Assembly (NCBI RefSeq): GCF_050908995.1
Contig: NC_135119.1
Span: 11,470,001 to 11,534,000, forward strand
Reading direction: 5' to 3'
Origin: Andrena cerasifolii
Taxonomy: Eukaryota > Arthropoda > Insecta > Hymenoptera > Andrenidae
Length of the DNA stretch: 64,000 nucleotides
Shown here piece after piece: positions 37,901 to 48,373 of this stretch. Positions within the stretch are counted from its first letter, which is position 1. The number at the start of each line of letters is the position of its first letter. Under the pieces are notes generated by a model that was given only the letters and a program-made list of their open reading frames with translations, was not told where the DNA came from and did not search any database. The position numbers and the translations under genes were made by a program.

Positions 37901-40900
37901 AAATTTTTAAATTAAAAATGAATGGCATGCTACAAATGTGATTTATATAGTCTTCTCTCGATATATTGCCGGTCCCAGGTCGCGGCAATATATCGAGAGT
38001 GGGACACGATTCTGAGGACGCTCGCTTTATTTGCAATTTATTCGGATTTTTTTTTGGAAAGGCGCCGAATATTTATCGCACACAGAAGAATAACACCACG
38101 CCCCGGGCCTGCTCGCAATGAACATTGGTATCTCTAAATACTCACTTTTCTCGCTCGAAAAGTTTCGCAAGTAAAACTTTTTACATGTACCCAGCATGTA
38201 TCTTGCACTTATGTGCGCATCAATAGTGTTTACAATAGTGGCACCTGTACAACGTGCCACTCGTTCTAAGACACTGAGTTTCACATTCAAAACAAGTGTC
38301 ACGCCGCATTCCCTAAGTCTATCTTGTGCTAATCTTGACACAGATCGATGTACTAGTACAACGTCTGGACCAAGAGCGGTAATCCTAGCGACTGTATGTC
38401 CTAAATATTGATTCTCCTGCAAATTAGACATTTCTGTTGTGTATTAAGTATTGAATATTATTCAAAGTGTTGATTAGTTGTATTTCCCTTACTTGCATCA
38501 TCACAGGTTCTAGACTTATTAGCTTCCCTTCTACGCGTTGATACATAAGCCCACACTTGAGTAACAAAATTTTCGGATGAGCTATCATCGCATCCATTCC
38601 CCTGTGCGCAACATTTTTCGTGCAAACTACACCGGATACAATTTCACAGTCGTCTCTACTACCGCCGGCATATTTTTTTATTTTAACATATTGCCGTATA
38701 TCCATATCGTCGGCATTATGATTTAGGTTTGGCCTGACGTAATCGATAATTTGATGAGCAATGGGAAGCACTATTTCTGACCAAGTTTGCGACAAGCCCT
38801 CCTTATTAAGGAGCTGCTTGATCAGCGAATCTTCGTGCTGCTTATATGCAGATCTGCCATGAATGTAAGTATGAACTTCGTTTCTTTTATTAATTTATAT
38901 AAAGACATACAGTGGCTCACAGCCATAATCGTACACTCTTTAAAGTGGCATGACATTTTTAAAATTGGTCCAAACGGCTTGAGTCTTTTTGAGAACCTAG
39001 AAGGATTAGTTTACTAAGTGACGTGTTTCGTCGTTTCGAAAAAAAATGCAATTGTTCGGAATAACAAAAAAAAAAATAGAAAAGATCGTTTTTTCAACTT
39101 TTTTCTAACGAGGAAAGATCACGAACCCGGAAATTCAAAAAAATTCAGAGGCTATGTAAATATGTAGGGGACTTCCTCCTGATTACAACGCAATTTTTTG
39201 TTTCTTGCTCAAATTCATTCTAAGCCCTGAAAATTCGGCTATTTTCCAATTTTATTTTGTAACTCGCAATTTGTAAGAGATAGAAATAAAGTTTCAAGAG
39301 AAAAGTTACTTCTTTTAATTAGGACTATCATTTGGTAACTTACAGTTCTTACAGTTCGCAACTTATAACACAAAATTGGAAACTAGCCGGAATTTAATGG
39401 GTCAATTTCACCCCCTTAGAGTGAATTTGGGCAGCAAACAAAAATTGCGTTGTAATCAGGAGAAAATTCCCCTACATATTCATAAAGCCTCTGATTTTTT
39501 TAATTTCTGGGTTCGGGATTTTTCCTTGTCAGAAAAAAAGTTGAAAAAACGATCTTTACTATTTTTTTTTGCTATTCCGACCAATTGCAATTTTTTTCAA
39601 AACGACGAAACACGTCACTCGGTAAACTAATCCTTCCAGCTTCTCAAAAAAACTCAAGTCGTTTGGACCAATTTTAAAAATGTTATGTGATTTTAAAGAG
39701 TGTACGATTATGGCTGTGAACCACTGTATGTATACACACTATCGTGAATAAGTCACCAGACACTTGCTCATTTTAGGGAAAATCTGAATTGTATCGCAGA
39801 TGGTATGCTTTTGTAGTGAGTGTATAATTTCATTTAATGATGTCAACGGTGATTCTCAACCTGTGGGTCGCGAAATGTCTAGAGGGTTGCCACGGTTTTT
39901 TTTAATATTATTAAGTTAGAATTATATTCTGAAATACCTATTTTTAATGTGTTTTCTTTACCTTGTTAAATTTACCTTACATTGTATGAAGGGTAGACGG
40001 TGGAAGGTTATTCAAATGTTATAAAAGGGGATCGCGACTCAAGAAAGGTTGGGAAACACTGGCCTACCAAGTGCCCAGTGACACATAGACAATACTGTAC
40101 ATACAGAACTTACGTCAAACATTCATACGCGTGTAGTTCTCCCAATACAGTTCTAAGATTCGACGGTTTGTGCCAACCATTTCTTTCCTTAAACTCTTGC
40201 ACCTGCAGTGTATCGTTTAACAGGTCATCAGCGATTTTCAAATTACACTTATGCGACTTGACTGTGACTTCTTTCTGTTCAATCACGCCGTCGCTACTAT
40301 TTACAGAAATCGCAGTTAAATCTTCCGATGTGGGTCGTTTCAACGTAACCGTTGAAGATTCCAAATTTAAATCTAAATAGAAGCTAGAACTAGAGGATGG
40401 TAAACGTCCACTAGTTTGTTGCATTGAAGTCGAAGGTTTTGTTTCACTTTCAGAATCTGAAATACATACATTTATCATTGGAGCTTTCCTTCTTAAGGCT
40501 GATTCAGACACGTCCAGTAATTTAGTCGAGTAGCGAGTATAGTGCCTATACGAGCTATAGTGACTTAGGTGTGAAGTCACTCAGGGGGGCTTCCCTAAAC
40601 ACAGTCCTGCAAGAGGTAATAGGGGGCACGTTTGGCGGCCCGCACCCAGCAGGGTGTCGGTTAAGACCCCGCTGAGTGACTTCACACCTAAGTCACTATA
40701 GCTCGTATAGGCACTATAATTTAGTAACTTGCCGTGTGTGGACACTAAAATTTAGTCGAGTAATTTAGAAAGATAACTAAGATCAACTAAATTACTGGAC
40801 GTGTCTGAATCAGCCTTCACATAAGGTATAATATTGAATATTACCCGTCGTCGAATCATGCTGAGGAATTGTTTTCACCCACGCGGGTTCTTGCGCGTCG

Positions 40901-42461
40901 CATGTATTCTGAGTTTCTGTTAGCAAATCCATACTTTGCATGTGAGATAATTTTACAGGTTTAAATACAGTGGCAGTATCGCTAAATACATTGTCAGCGA
41001 CTACTGGTTCGATGAAGCCTGCCTCTAACAGTGCCTGTCCTATAGCTGTAGCCTGCACACTACGAAACATTACGATTTAATACCATATCGTTAACATCCT
41101 GTACGTTTTTCTATATGTAACATTTGTACCGAGTGGCTGCTTTATTTTGTGCTATCATCCAATTCACTAATTCGCTAGCTAAGAAGCAACCGTGGTAACT
41201 TTTCAGTCTAATTCTGTGCGTTTGTAAGAGAATCGACTGGCTGGATCTAAACAATTCTTCGTAAATCATTCTCAAAGAAGCTGAATTCTGTAAGACAAGC
41301 GAGCGCTCCTGAGATGTTAAATAACTATTTGCTGATCTGAAAAGCATATTTACAAGATAACTGTCGCAAATCTTAAATCGCTTGAAATCATTAACTTCAA
41401 ATAAGTTTACCGTCCAACGGCATATTTCTCCTCCATATACCCGACGCTTGGCTTTCTGCAAACTGAAATTTCATCTTCCACAGACTCGTCCGCATTCTTT
41501 TCAGTCATCGGCGGCGGATCGCTCCCGTATTTAACTTGAAGATCCTCTTGCAACGCTTTTAAGTCTGCCGATAGGTCGCTCCTCATGTCCGACGATTGTA
41601 AATAAGATAAAACTACTTTGCAGCAATACGTGCAAACTCGGAGGTCTCCTGCAAGGAAGATTCTGTCCTTACTAAACGTAACAAGAATATAAAGATTCGC
41701 AATTTCTGTACCAGTGCATCCCATGATCTTTCCAGGGATCTGATCGGAGCAACACTTCGAACAAAATATTTGGCCGCAGACGCGACAGTGATGTCGCCTG
41801 CGAAATGTGGTAAATCGTTCGCCGCATTCGTAGCACTGTTTGCTTACGCTATCTGGCATCCAGTAACTTCTTAATTGGGAGTCCTTGTAGGAGCGTAAAT
41901 TCTACGTTTAATTGATAGTCTCATTACTACGAATTCTATCCAATGTTTGCAATAACATATAAAAGACAACTCACGTTACTTTTCAGAGCCACTATGTTAC
42001 TAATACGCTTTAAGACGTTCGGTAAACTTCTGCCTTCGCGAGTGTCCAACGGGAAAGTCATCATACTCGAGCTATCGTCTTCCGGCGTCTTTTCAGTACT
42101 TTCCGATTGTTTCCACGAATCAGAATCGGACGAGCTTTGTTCCTCGTTGTTAGAGGAGATCGTAGAATCGTCAACATTCTGCGAACCTACGAATAAAATA
42201 CTCTGTATCGAATAGTCTTCGATGCCTTTTTAAACAGTTTCATTAGTGAGGCAAGCGAAGTAGAGAACGCATTCAGTTATTTCACCTAGAAGCACAATTT
42301 TATCAAAAACTGGTTCGTATGTGGAAGTGAACATGTAAAGACTTACTTCTGGTGAAGTTAAAGAATTTGGAAAATAAGGAGGCTACGACAGGTTGACTCT
42401 CCTCGGGACTTAACGGAGCAAACTCCGTAAGTTTAGACGGCGAATTCATATTCTTATTCAT
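31980..42461 (-). CDS. Fab1: 1-phosphatidylinositol 3-phosphate 5-kinase (PIKfyve/Fab1), complete, 14 exons
   Basis: This lipid kinase converts PI3P to PI(3,5)P2 on endosomes and lysosomes. Coding exons in order: 42461-42347, 42186-41975, 41883-41712, 41648-41411, 41336-41130, 41059-40845, 40456-40114, 38853-38493, 38416-38146, 37767-35055, 34960-34410, 33660-33328, 33258-33097, 32272-31980. All have GT-AG borders with matching phases; the sum is 6186 nt, 2061 residues, near the 2098 of human PIKfyve. The ATG is the first after an in-frame TAG. A FYVE finger (about 117-180) shows WMPD, RRRHHCR and eight Cys ligands (126, 129, 142, 145, 150, 153, 172, 175). DEP is about 266-345, the CCT/TCP-1-like chaperonin part about 500-760, and a Cys-rich conserved region about 1190-1330. 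The PIPK domain holds GGKSGS, catalytic Lys about 1806 (FIIKEM), DLKGS about 1880, IID about 1965 and activation loop GILGGQGK. All key residues are present. A tail of about 35 residues extends beyond the usual vertebrate end. Partners Vac14 and Fig4 are known for the family. Confidence 0.97.
32317..33074 (+). mobile_element. Degenerate hAT element in Fab1 intron 13
   Basis: Inverted ends of about 30 bp (left TGAAGGGTAAGGGGAAAACG at 32317, right its near-complement ending CCCTCACCCTTCA at 33074) bound the element. On plus, about 32560-32760, the frame shows PVERVFSLMNKLWTSEK, a hAT C-terminal dimerisation motif. It then needs a frameshift to continue into a second stretch ending at a TAA near 32762. 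The 5' transposase is gone. No clear 8-bp duplication is visible. Without it, intron 13 would be about 66 nt. Confidence 0.75.
33739..34376 (+). mobile_element. Non-autonomous hAT element in Fab1 intron 11 (copy 2)
   Basis: The ends TAGGGATTGTA and TACAATCCCTA are flanked by a perfect 8-bp duplication ATATTAAT (33731-33738 and 34377-34384). ACCGGTAA repeats lie near both ends. On plus, about 33930-34050, it keeps the same hATC fragment as copy 1 (ELFCTKIRSQF) but with an internal deletion and substitutions. It sits antisense to Fab1, only 33 nt from the intron 11 donor. Confidence 0.92.
37955..37999. repeat. Perfect 17-bp stem hairpin in Fab1 intron 9
   Basis: CTCTCGATATATTGCCG at 37955-37971 is followed after 11 bases by its exact reverse complement at 37983-37999. 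It is too short for a canonical pre-miRNA and no conserved mature sequence is recognised. It may be a MITE remnant or a structured intron element. Confidence 0.85.
38910..39726. mobile_element. Tc1/mariner-like foldback (817 bp) in Fab1 intron 7
   Basis: The ends are CAGTGGCTCACAGCCATAAT and its reverse complement with mismatches (…GAACCACTG), each flanked by TA (38908-38909 and 39727-39728). Inverted arms reach about 330 bp each, around a centre of about 130 bp at roughly 39240-39370. No transposase frame remains. The CAGTGGYTCA terminus with TA duplication fits the Tc1/mariner/pogo group. Confidence 0.85.
39847..40061. mobile_element. hAT-like MITE in Fab1 intron 7
   Basis: The left end CGGTGATTCTCAACCTGTGG and GTCGCG is mirrored by the right end CGCGACTCAAGAAAGGTTGG ending AACACTG. 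The CAGTGNTTCYCAACC-type terminus is characteristic of hAT MITEs. No intact 8-bp duplication is visible, so the copy is old or its edges are shifted. Confidence 0.6.
40495..40817. mobile_element. Nested inverted-repeat element in Fab1 intron 6
   Basis: Outer ends start AAGGCTGATTCAGACACG and match for 32 bp. Within them sits a second, perfect 44-bp inverted repeat (40541-40584 against 40672-40715) around an 87-bp loop. The element is 323 bp and leaves an intron of about 65 nt when removed. It has no coding frame and no obvious target duplication. The minus-strand open frame running from exon 7 into this element is fortuitous. Confidence 0.8.
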
Positions 42462-43239
42462 ATCGAATAGTGCTATCTATCCACGAACATTTTTAAGACG
42501 AACTTTTCAGAAAACGCCGTCCTCGCACCTGCGTCGACGGCTGCATCAGGCTGCATACACACAAGTGTTTTTGACAGGAACGTCAGATACGATACGCGTC
42601 AGATACCTTGATAATGATACAGTTTCTTAATGATAGATGGCAGTACAGAGGGCTCGACTGTGGCAACACCGCCACCTACGAAAATGTAGCTCCTCAGTGG
42701 AGAATATATCGGTTTCTCTTTTATGCAATCGTTTGTGCATCGTTTGTACGTAATTGTTGCTTAGTTCATATTACTTGTTCAACAATTGACGGTTTATAAT
42801 AAATTAAACGAATATGACTGAAATTTTTTTATTCACCTAGCCTCTCATTTTATTTTTTTTTCATTATTCACCAATAATTTCATATGGAATTGATCGTTCA
42901 TTGTTTGTACAACTTTGTTCACTTATTTTTATTGCTTGTTCACAAGCAATTGTCTTTTAATTAAGATTTTTAATGAATATTAAAGACCCCACAATGGCGC
43001 ATGCGCGTGAATGAGCAAACAGGATATACCTCGTGACGTCGTAAATCATTGCCAAAGCATCTTTTCCATTAGTAAGCTGTCTGTTGCTCGCTGCCCGCTG
43101 CCTTTGGTGTGAATGAAGCCTGAATGTGACTTTACATAATCCTACTCTGCACTACTTACTCTACCTACCATGATGAGAAAAATATCATCAGCTTCATTTA
43201 CGTGTTAAATGTCGCACAGCGGGTCAGAACCACGGGATT
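42462..43239. other. Fab1 upstream region
   Basis: This contains the presumed Fab1 promoter and 5' UTR just upstream of the ATG at 42461. No TATA box is convincing. The remaining DNA is AT-rich with no other gene recognised. Confidence 0.4.
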
Positions 43240-43380
43240 GGAGCAGATCAAATTTTTATTTGCTCCGCTCCTGCTCCGCTCCAACATCAAAATACTTGCT
43301 CCAGCTTCGTTCCAGCTCCGGGTAAAACCCCATTGCTCCACTGCTCCAGGTCCGAGCTCCACTCCAACGCTCTGGTCAGT
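43240..43380. repeat. Clustered GCTCC motifs
   Basis: GCTCC or CTCCA occurs more than ten times within about 130 bp, as in TTGCTCCGCTCCTGCTCCGC. Dense short motifs of this kind are seen at subterminal ends of some hAT elements. No matching opposite end was found, so this may be a solo end or a simple-sequence tract. Confidence 0.5.
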
Positions 43381-43453
43381 CGTCATAACCATTACCATTT
43401 ATGTGTCACGTTCTACGTTATCGAGCAGAATGAAATAAGAGTGCAGCACTACC

Positions 43454-43582
43454 AGAGACGAGGTATAGGATAGACCTATCACCTTATGGATGTTCGCGTC
43501 GCCACCCAAACTTTGTTACCGACCCATAATTTAAGGACATTGACACCACAGGCACAGACGAGGTATAGAATAGACCTATCAA
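43454..43582. repeat. Direct repeat pair 100 bp apart
   Basis: GACGAGGTATAGRATAGACC followed by TATCA occurs at 43457 and again at 43557 with one mismatch. A perfect 20-bp palindrome lies just downstream at 43609-43628. No family is recognised. Confidence 0.6.
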
Positions 43583-44692
43583 GCAATGCATTTTTGTATC
43601 GCCGGTTTAGGGGGTCCTAGGACCCCCTTGCCATTTTAGTGTCGCATGCAACGTTACCGGTGAAGTCTCAAAACAGATTGTAACGCTACGCGTGGTAGGA
43701 ACTAGAATTAAGCACGAGTAAAACTAGTTTATGTTTTGAGAGTCAAAGCCCGCGATTTACAAATGTTTCTGTTAGAGTAACAATTTAAAAATCGTCTTAC
43801 GAACATATTCCGTTCAACGGAAGAGAACGGAGGAAGAAAATAAAATGATATCACATTCGTCTTTAACCTTGCTGTCCTATTCCGGTTTATTTAACGCAAA
43901 ACAAATTTATTTAACATACAAATTTATATAAACAACAACATTATTTGTGGAAGACATGCTTTCGTGATGTAACGTGGAATACCTCGCAAAGGAATTGTAA
44001 CTTGGTATATTTCAATAAGATGCTGAAGCAGAGAGGACTTTAAAAATTGTCAAAAACCCATCAGTTCGAGTAGCTCGCTGAAATATTCCAACTTGCACTT
44101 ATCCCTCCACTGTACTCGTGTTCTGGGGTCCGGTAGGAACAATCGAATAACATTTCAAGTTCCATATTTTATTCTGACATTCTATCATAGTATTGCAAGT
44201 TAAAGAAAATCTTATCCGACTAGAATATTTAACAATCGCAGCCTTCGGCTCGGTTCTCACCGATTACCAGGTATCACCACGAGGAGGTTGCTGTGTTTCG
44301 AAACCCGTAAAGAGATAGATGGAATCAAAATTCCATCGATCTCTTCAGTTTAGATATATGTAGAATCTAGGGAACTGTCGAGCAACCACTCGATTAAAAG
44401 AAATTCAGGGAAGAAGGAATGAGAAGTGTAAGGCTATACCACAGGTATAGATCTACACCTGGTCTGTGGCAACATGTTCTCATCCGATGGTATTTCAGAA
44501 CTAAATTTATCCATCGAGAGTTCCTCAATTTCTAATACTCGGAATAATTATCATTCAATGCTTTACTACATTGATTGTATCTATCCGCTGTCTAACAAAT
44601 CCAACGAAGCACGTTATACATAAAAATGTATAAATACCAATACATAATTGTACTGCCCTTATATAACGATATTGTGGAACAGTCGAACATCT
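43583..44692. other. Intergenic, no gene recognised
   Basis: This holds the 20-bp palindrome at 43609-43628 and a CCACAG…CTGTGG hairpin near 44450-44475. No coding region is seen between Fab1 and the tRNA gene. Confidence 0.45.
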
Positions 44693-44765
44693 GGTTCCGT
44701 GGTGTAGCGGTTATCACGTCTGCTTTACACGCAGAAGGTCGCCAGTTCGATCCCGGCCGGAACCA
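44693..44765 (+). tRNA. tRNA-Val (anticodon UAC)
   Basis: The 73-nt sequence folds as a cloverleaf. The acceptor stem is GGTTCCG/CGGAACC with discriminator A, and the anticodon stem is TCTGC/GCAGA around loop TTTACAC, giving anticodon TAC (reads GUA, valine). The TTCGATC T-loop is present. The internal A box (GTGTAGCGGTTATC) and B box (AGTTCGATCCC) are intact, and there is no intron. One A-C mismatch is seen in the T stem (GCCAG against CCGGC), which many functional tRNAs would not have. Confidence 0.96.
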
Positions 44766-44773
44766 GGCGTTTC

Positions 44774-44779
44774 TTTTTT
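44774..44779 (+). terminator. RNA polymerase III terminator of tRNA-Val
   Basis: A run of six T residues lies 9 nt after the tRNA, as expected for pol III termination. Confidence 0.85.
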
Positions 44780-44999
44780 GCTCAATCTTCTAAGAGAAAG
44801 TATTTACTCCTACTTGATCAGAGTAACAAATTTGAATATAAATATTCGTATCAAAAGAACCTGCATTTTTATTTAACAAACAATCCTCCCACCCATCGTG
44901 CTAAATCAGAAAACATTCTCCACTTCATTTCCGTTTAGTCGTCACATTTCCATTCCAATCCGCCACTTTGCTAATTCACCTGGCCGAAAAGAATAATAA

Positions 45000-45500
45000 C
45001 TTATCTCCGTTGCTTTTAGGAATCAAACGTCCATATACCGGGTGTGTGCTAAGACGAGCGATAGCCTTTTAGCCTCGACAGCGGCGGGGGGGAGTATAAC
45101 GGCAAGACGAGCGATAAGTCAGACGCTACCGAAGTGGGGAGACGTCCACGTCCCCCGCGACAAGAAGGCGAAATTGATATTCGGTACGCGCGTTCGTATT
45201 TGTCTTGTCGCGCCTTTACTCTCTGCTCGCTGACTCGACGCCACGAACGCAGGTCGAAACTGTACCTTCGTTCTTTCATTCACTGTTCCCGCGGCGGTCA
45301 TCTGGCAACCCACCTGCACCGTCGCGCGGCCAACTGCTTCGTCGTTTCCTTGGCATCGCGTAACGAGAGCAAGTCCGGTTTTTAGTCGGGCATCGGCCAT
45401 TCAGCGTTCCTTTTTCAACCGGTATTTTATACCGCGACAGACAGGATAGAGAGCACGGGAATATCGATGGGTCTCCGGACGACCACGATCGTTCTCCTTC
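45000..45500. promoter_or_regulatory. CpG-rich, promoter-like block
   Basis: CpG density is high and overlapping frames are open on both strands to about 45700, as often seen around start sites. No splice-linked exon or domain could be identified, so direction and gene are unknown. Confidence 0.2.
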
Positions 45501-48177
45501 CCCTACCATCTCATACCCGCCCCGCTTCTGTGTCTCCTTTTCACGAAAGAATGCCTCCTGGCCCGATCTTATCCGGACGGTCCAACGAGATACGCGAAAA
45601 ACAGCGCGCATCGCGCATTCCACTGTGCTTAGCGATCGAGATCGCCGATAAGATACCAGGGGATGGATGCTCGAACAAATTTCTAATTTCATGCAGCGTG
45701 TCTAATCTAATTAGCATCTCGTTAATTCCATCCAGGCGACGAGTTTTGGCCACCGTTTAGTAAACCTGTCTGTGGCTCGTTTGTGGCGTCTGATGTCTGG
45801 TTCGACGTTGCACTTTGTGTCGTAGAAAGTAGAGATTATAAATGTATGTTACCACCAGATGTCTGTTAGAATTCTCTATACAAACTGTCGTAAAAATCTG
45901 CTGATGAAATTACTGCGCAGTAGTCTCGATTTAGAGAATCAGTTCACCAGACACGTACTCGAATGCTTCCAATCCTTTGATACGATTTCCTTCGTGTTTC
46001 ATTAAAATTACTTTGGCCGTGTGAATAGTCTCTCGCGAGTACACCTATGTATGTATACTTTTGCTTTCAAGCCGATGTAAGATCCACTGTGGCGTCACTC
46101 GTCGATGTGAAGTCAGAGCGAAAACGTTTGTCTTTGAAGAGGTGGCCAGAGTGAGATGCATCTAACTCGCTTAGTAATTATACAACGGAGAACGAAATTG
46201 GGTCGAGTGTCACGAGAATACTTTAAAGCGCCTTGGTGCTCTAGTGTCCTTGTGCAACCCCTATCTCTTCACGAGGATGAAGATCATCGTTTGATTTGCA
46301 GGGCTTCGCAGAACGCTTCGGTCATTCGAAAAGAAACGCACTGGAACTGTTTGAAGAATTCCAAGCCCTGCAAAGATTACAAAGCACGCGTTAATCGCTC
46401 GCTCGTATAATTGCAAGAGCTCGTGCTATCAGTGTATCTCGTTTTATCTTCTTATCTGCACCGAGTTGGTTCGCTCTTCGATCGAATTGTCCGACAGGCT
46501 GATACCTGCTTCGATACTAGATAAGAATGCCTTCGGCTAACAAGTAGGTAGCTAACTCCCCTCTCTTTTAATTAACCCTGCAAATCTCAGTATCAAGGAA
46601 GGCGAACAAAACCAATAAGCTCACTTTCCTCTTCAGTATCACCTACCGAAATCACATGTTACGAGATAAAGAACTTTGGAGACGCATCTTCCAATCTGAC
46701 GTCCCCATAAGCCTATAAGTGAACGTTCCTATTCCTCTACTCCTCGAACCGAGTCATTCGTCTTCTTCTCAACACCCGAAGCAACGGGTTCAAAGTAGGA
46801 GAATCTGATCGAAGGCGCTGGACTTGGTATCGGACGCGAGCGATCCAAGTGCAACCGGCGGCAATAAAGGATTAGGTAACGATCCAGCCGAGCGATCCGA
46901 ATTTATCATGCATCCGCGGTCTCTCGTAGCTGCAGGTGGCCCATTCAGGATGCGGGATGATTGGCCAGAAGTAGTCGCTCATGAATAAGACGCGAGGACC
47001 CTTACCTCCCGCGTGGAACGATCAGTTTCAATGACGGGCTGGTCCGTGGCGATCCGCACGGGATCTTTTCGTGTGTCCCGCGGGTACTACCTGCCCGGAG
47101 GACCGTGAAATCTCGAGAAACCAGTCGCACGGTTGTTAATGTTTCCACCCATCGGCGGCCTCCACCTGCAGCTCCTCGGTCGATCGTCGCTCTAGAGGCC
47201 GGTGAACTTCACCTTGACCCTAATTCCCTGCAACGTCTCGAGCAACAATTAGATTCGATTCAACAGCTGCCTCTGGTGCAGGCTGTTATGGTAACAGCTG
47301 AGTTGGCAGTGATATCTAGAAGCATTGATGTATCCAGTTGATGTAGTAAGGCAGATCCTCTGGGACACTCGTGCTTCATCATTTACTACACCTTACCGGT
47401 GCTCTTTAAAGCTCCTTTTCTCCAGGAAGCACTTCCCTCGCCGTGTCCCCTCGGCTTCCAGCTATTCTTAAGTCCAGGAAGTTTAAGTCCATCATTTAGA
47501 AGGATGTTCGCGCGGAGGCGATGAAAACTTTGAGAAAGTTTCTAGCAAATAAGGCAAAAAGCAGGGGAGCTCGAAAAGTTCGCGTGGCAGGGCGATAAAT
47601 TTTTTCCCAGGATTGATCAGCGTTAATGGTAATCCAGGTTTTCCCGAGCGCCCGGTAAGAGGACATTTCCTTCGAGGTAATTAAAGGCAATACTTTTAAC
47701 TAACCTGTCCTACACGACTTTGCAGTTTGAAAAGATTTAAGCGTGTCGAAGGAGATGGGGCGTTTGATTTAACTTAATGTTCAGTTGGTCGAAGAACGAG
47801 ACTTGTACACGCTGTCATTTAAACATTCTGAAAGATCGAACGGCCTGAACTTTCATCCCCCAGGGTTAGAGGTTTGTTTCATAGGTGATTCCTTAAAATA
47901 TGTTCGCAAGATGGGAACTGGCTCACGAGTGCTAAGACCTTGCAAGAGGTTCGACTATGAGTGTTCTTTGAATGCAACTGCCTGACTCAGGTTTAACCGG
48001 GGTATCTCCTGTCTGCACCAGAGAGGTGTATAGGGGTTTGGGTTTTTCTTCGACTTCCAAGGCAGACCGAAGTACGATTACCGTGGCCGTGGGCGATCAT
48101 CTGCAGGAGCTTGGAACCCTGTCACCAAATTTCGCACAGATTGGAACTGTTACGTGTTGCACAGATGTAATAACTAA
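45501..48177. other. Intergenic or intronic, no exon recognised
   Basis: DNA of balanced composition with many short frames on both strands. None has a domain or clear splice context. The stretch 47960-48177 precedes the SINE-like repeat and may be part of a longer retroelement tail, but no reverse-transcriptase text is visible. Confidence 0.4.
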
Positions 48178-48275
48178 TGTGGGATCAGGAACCCGCATAG
48201 AATAAGAGGGTGCCCGGACTAAGAGACCCCGGAGAGTCGGCGTTAGCCGTGGTGGCAAACGCGGCTGATCAAATC
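48178..48275 (+). repeat. tRNA-derived SINE-like repeat, copy 1
   Basis: It shares its start TGTGGGATCAGGAACCC and the block GTTAGCCGTGGTGGCAAACG, then GCTGATCA, with a second copy at 57170-57290. The block resembles a pol III A box (TAGCCGTGGTGG). The B box is not recognisable in this copy. Confidence 0.45.
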
Positions 48276-48373
48276 GAGCAGGATTATTCTATGGACAATG
48301 TTCAGAAATCTGCGGTTCTCCTAGTATCCCTGCGTCTAAGGCAGAGCCTGCTAGGTAAAGCCTTGTTGATGAG

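Noticed and set aside
40457..40580. Open frame continuing from Fab1 exon 7 into the inverted-repeat element
   Set aside because: A consensus acceptor (TATTTCAG) at 40457 and phase agreement with exon 6 show this is intron, so the extension is fortuitous.
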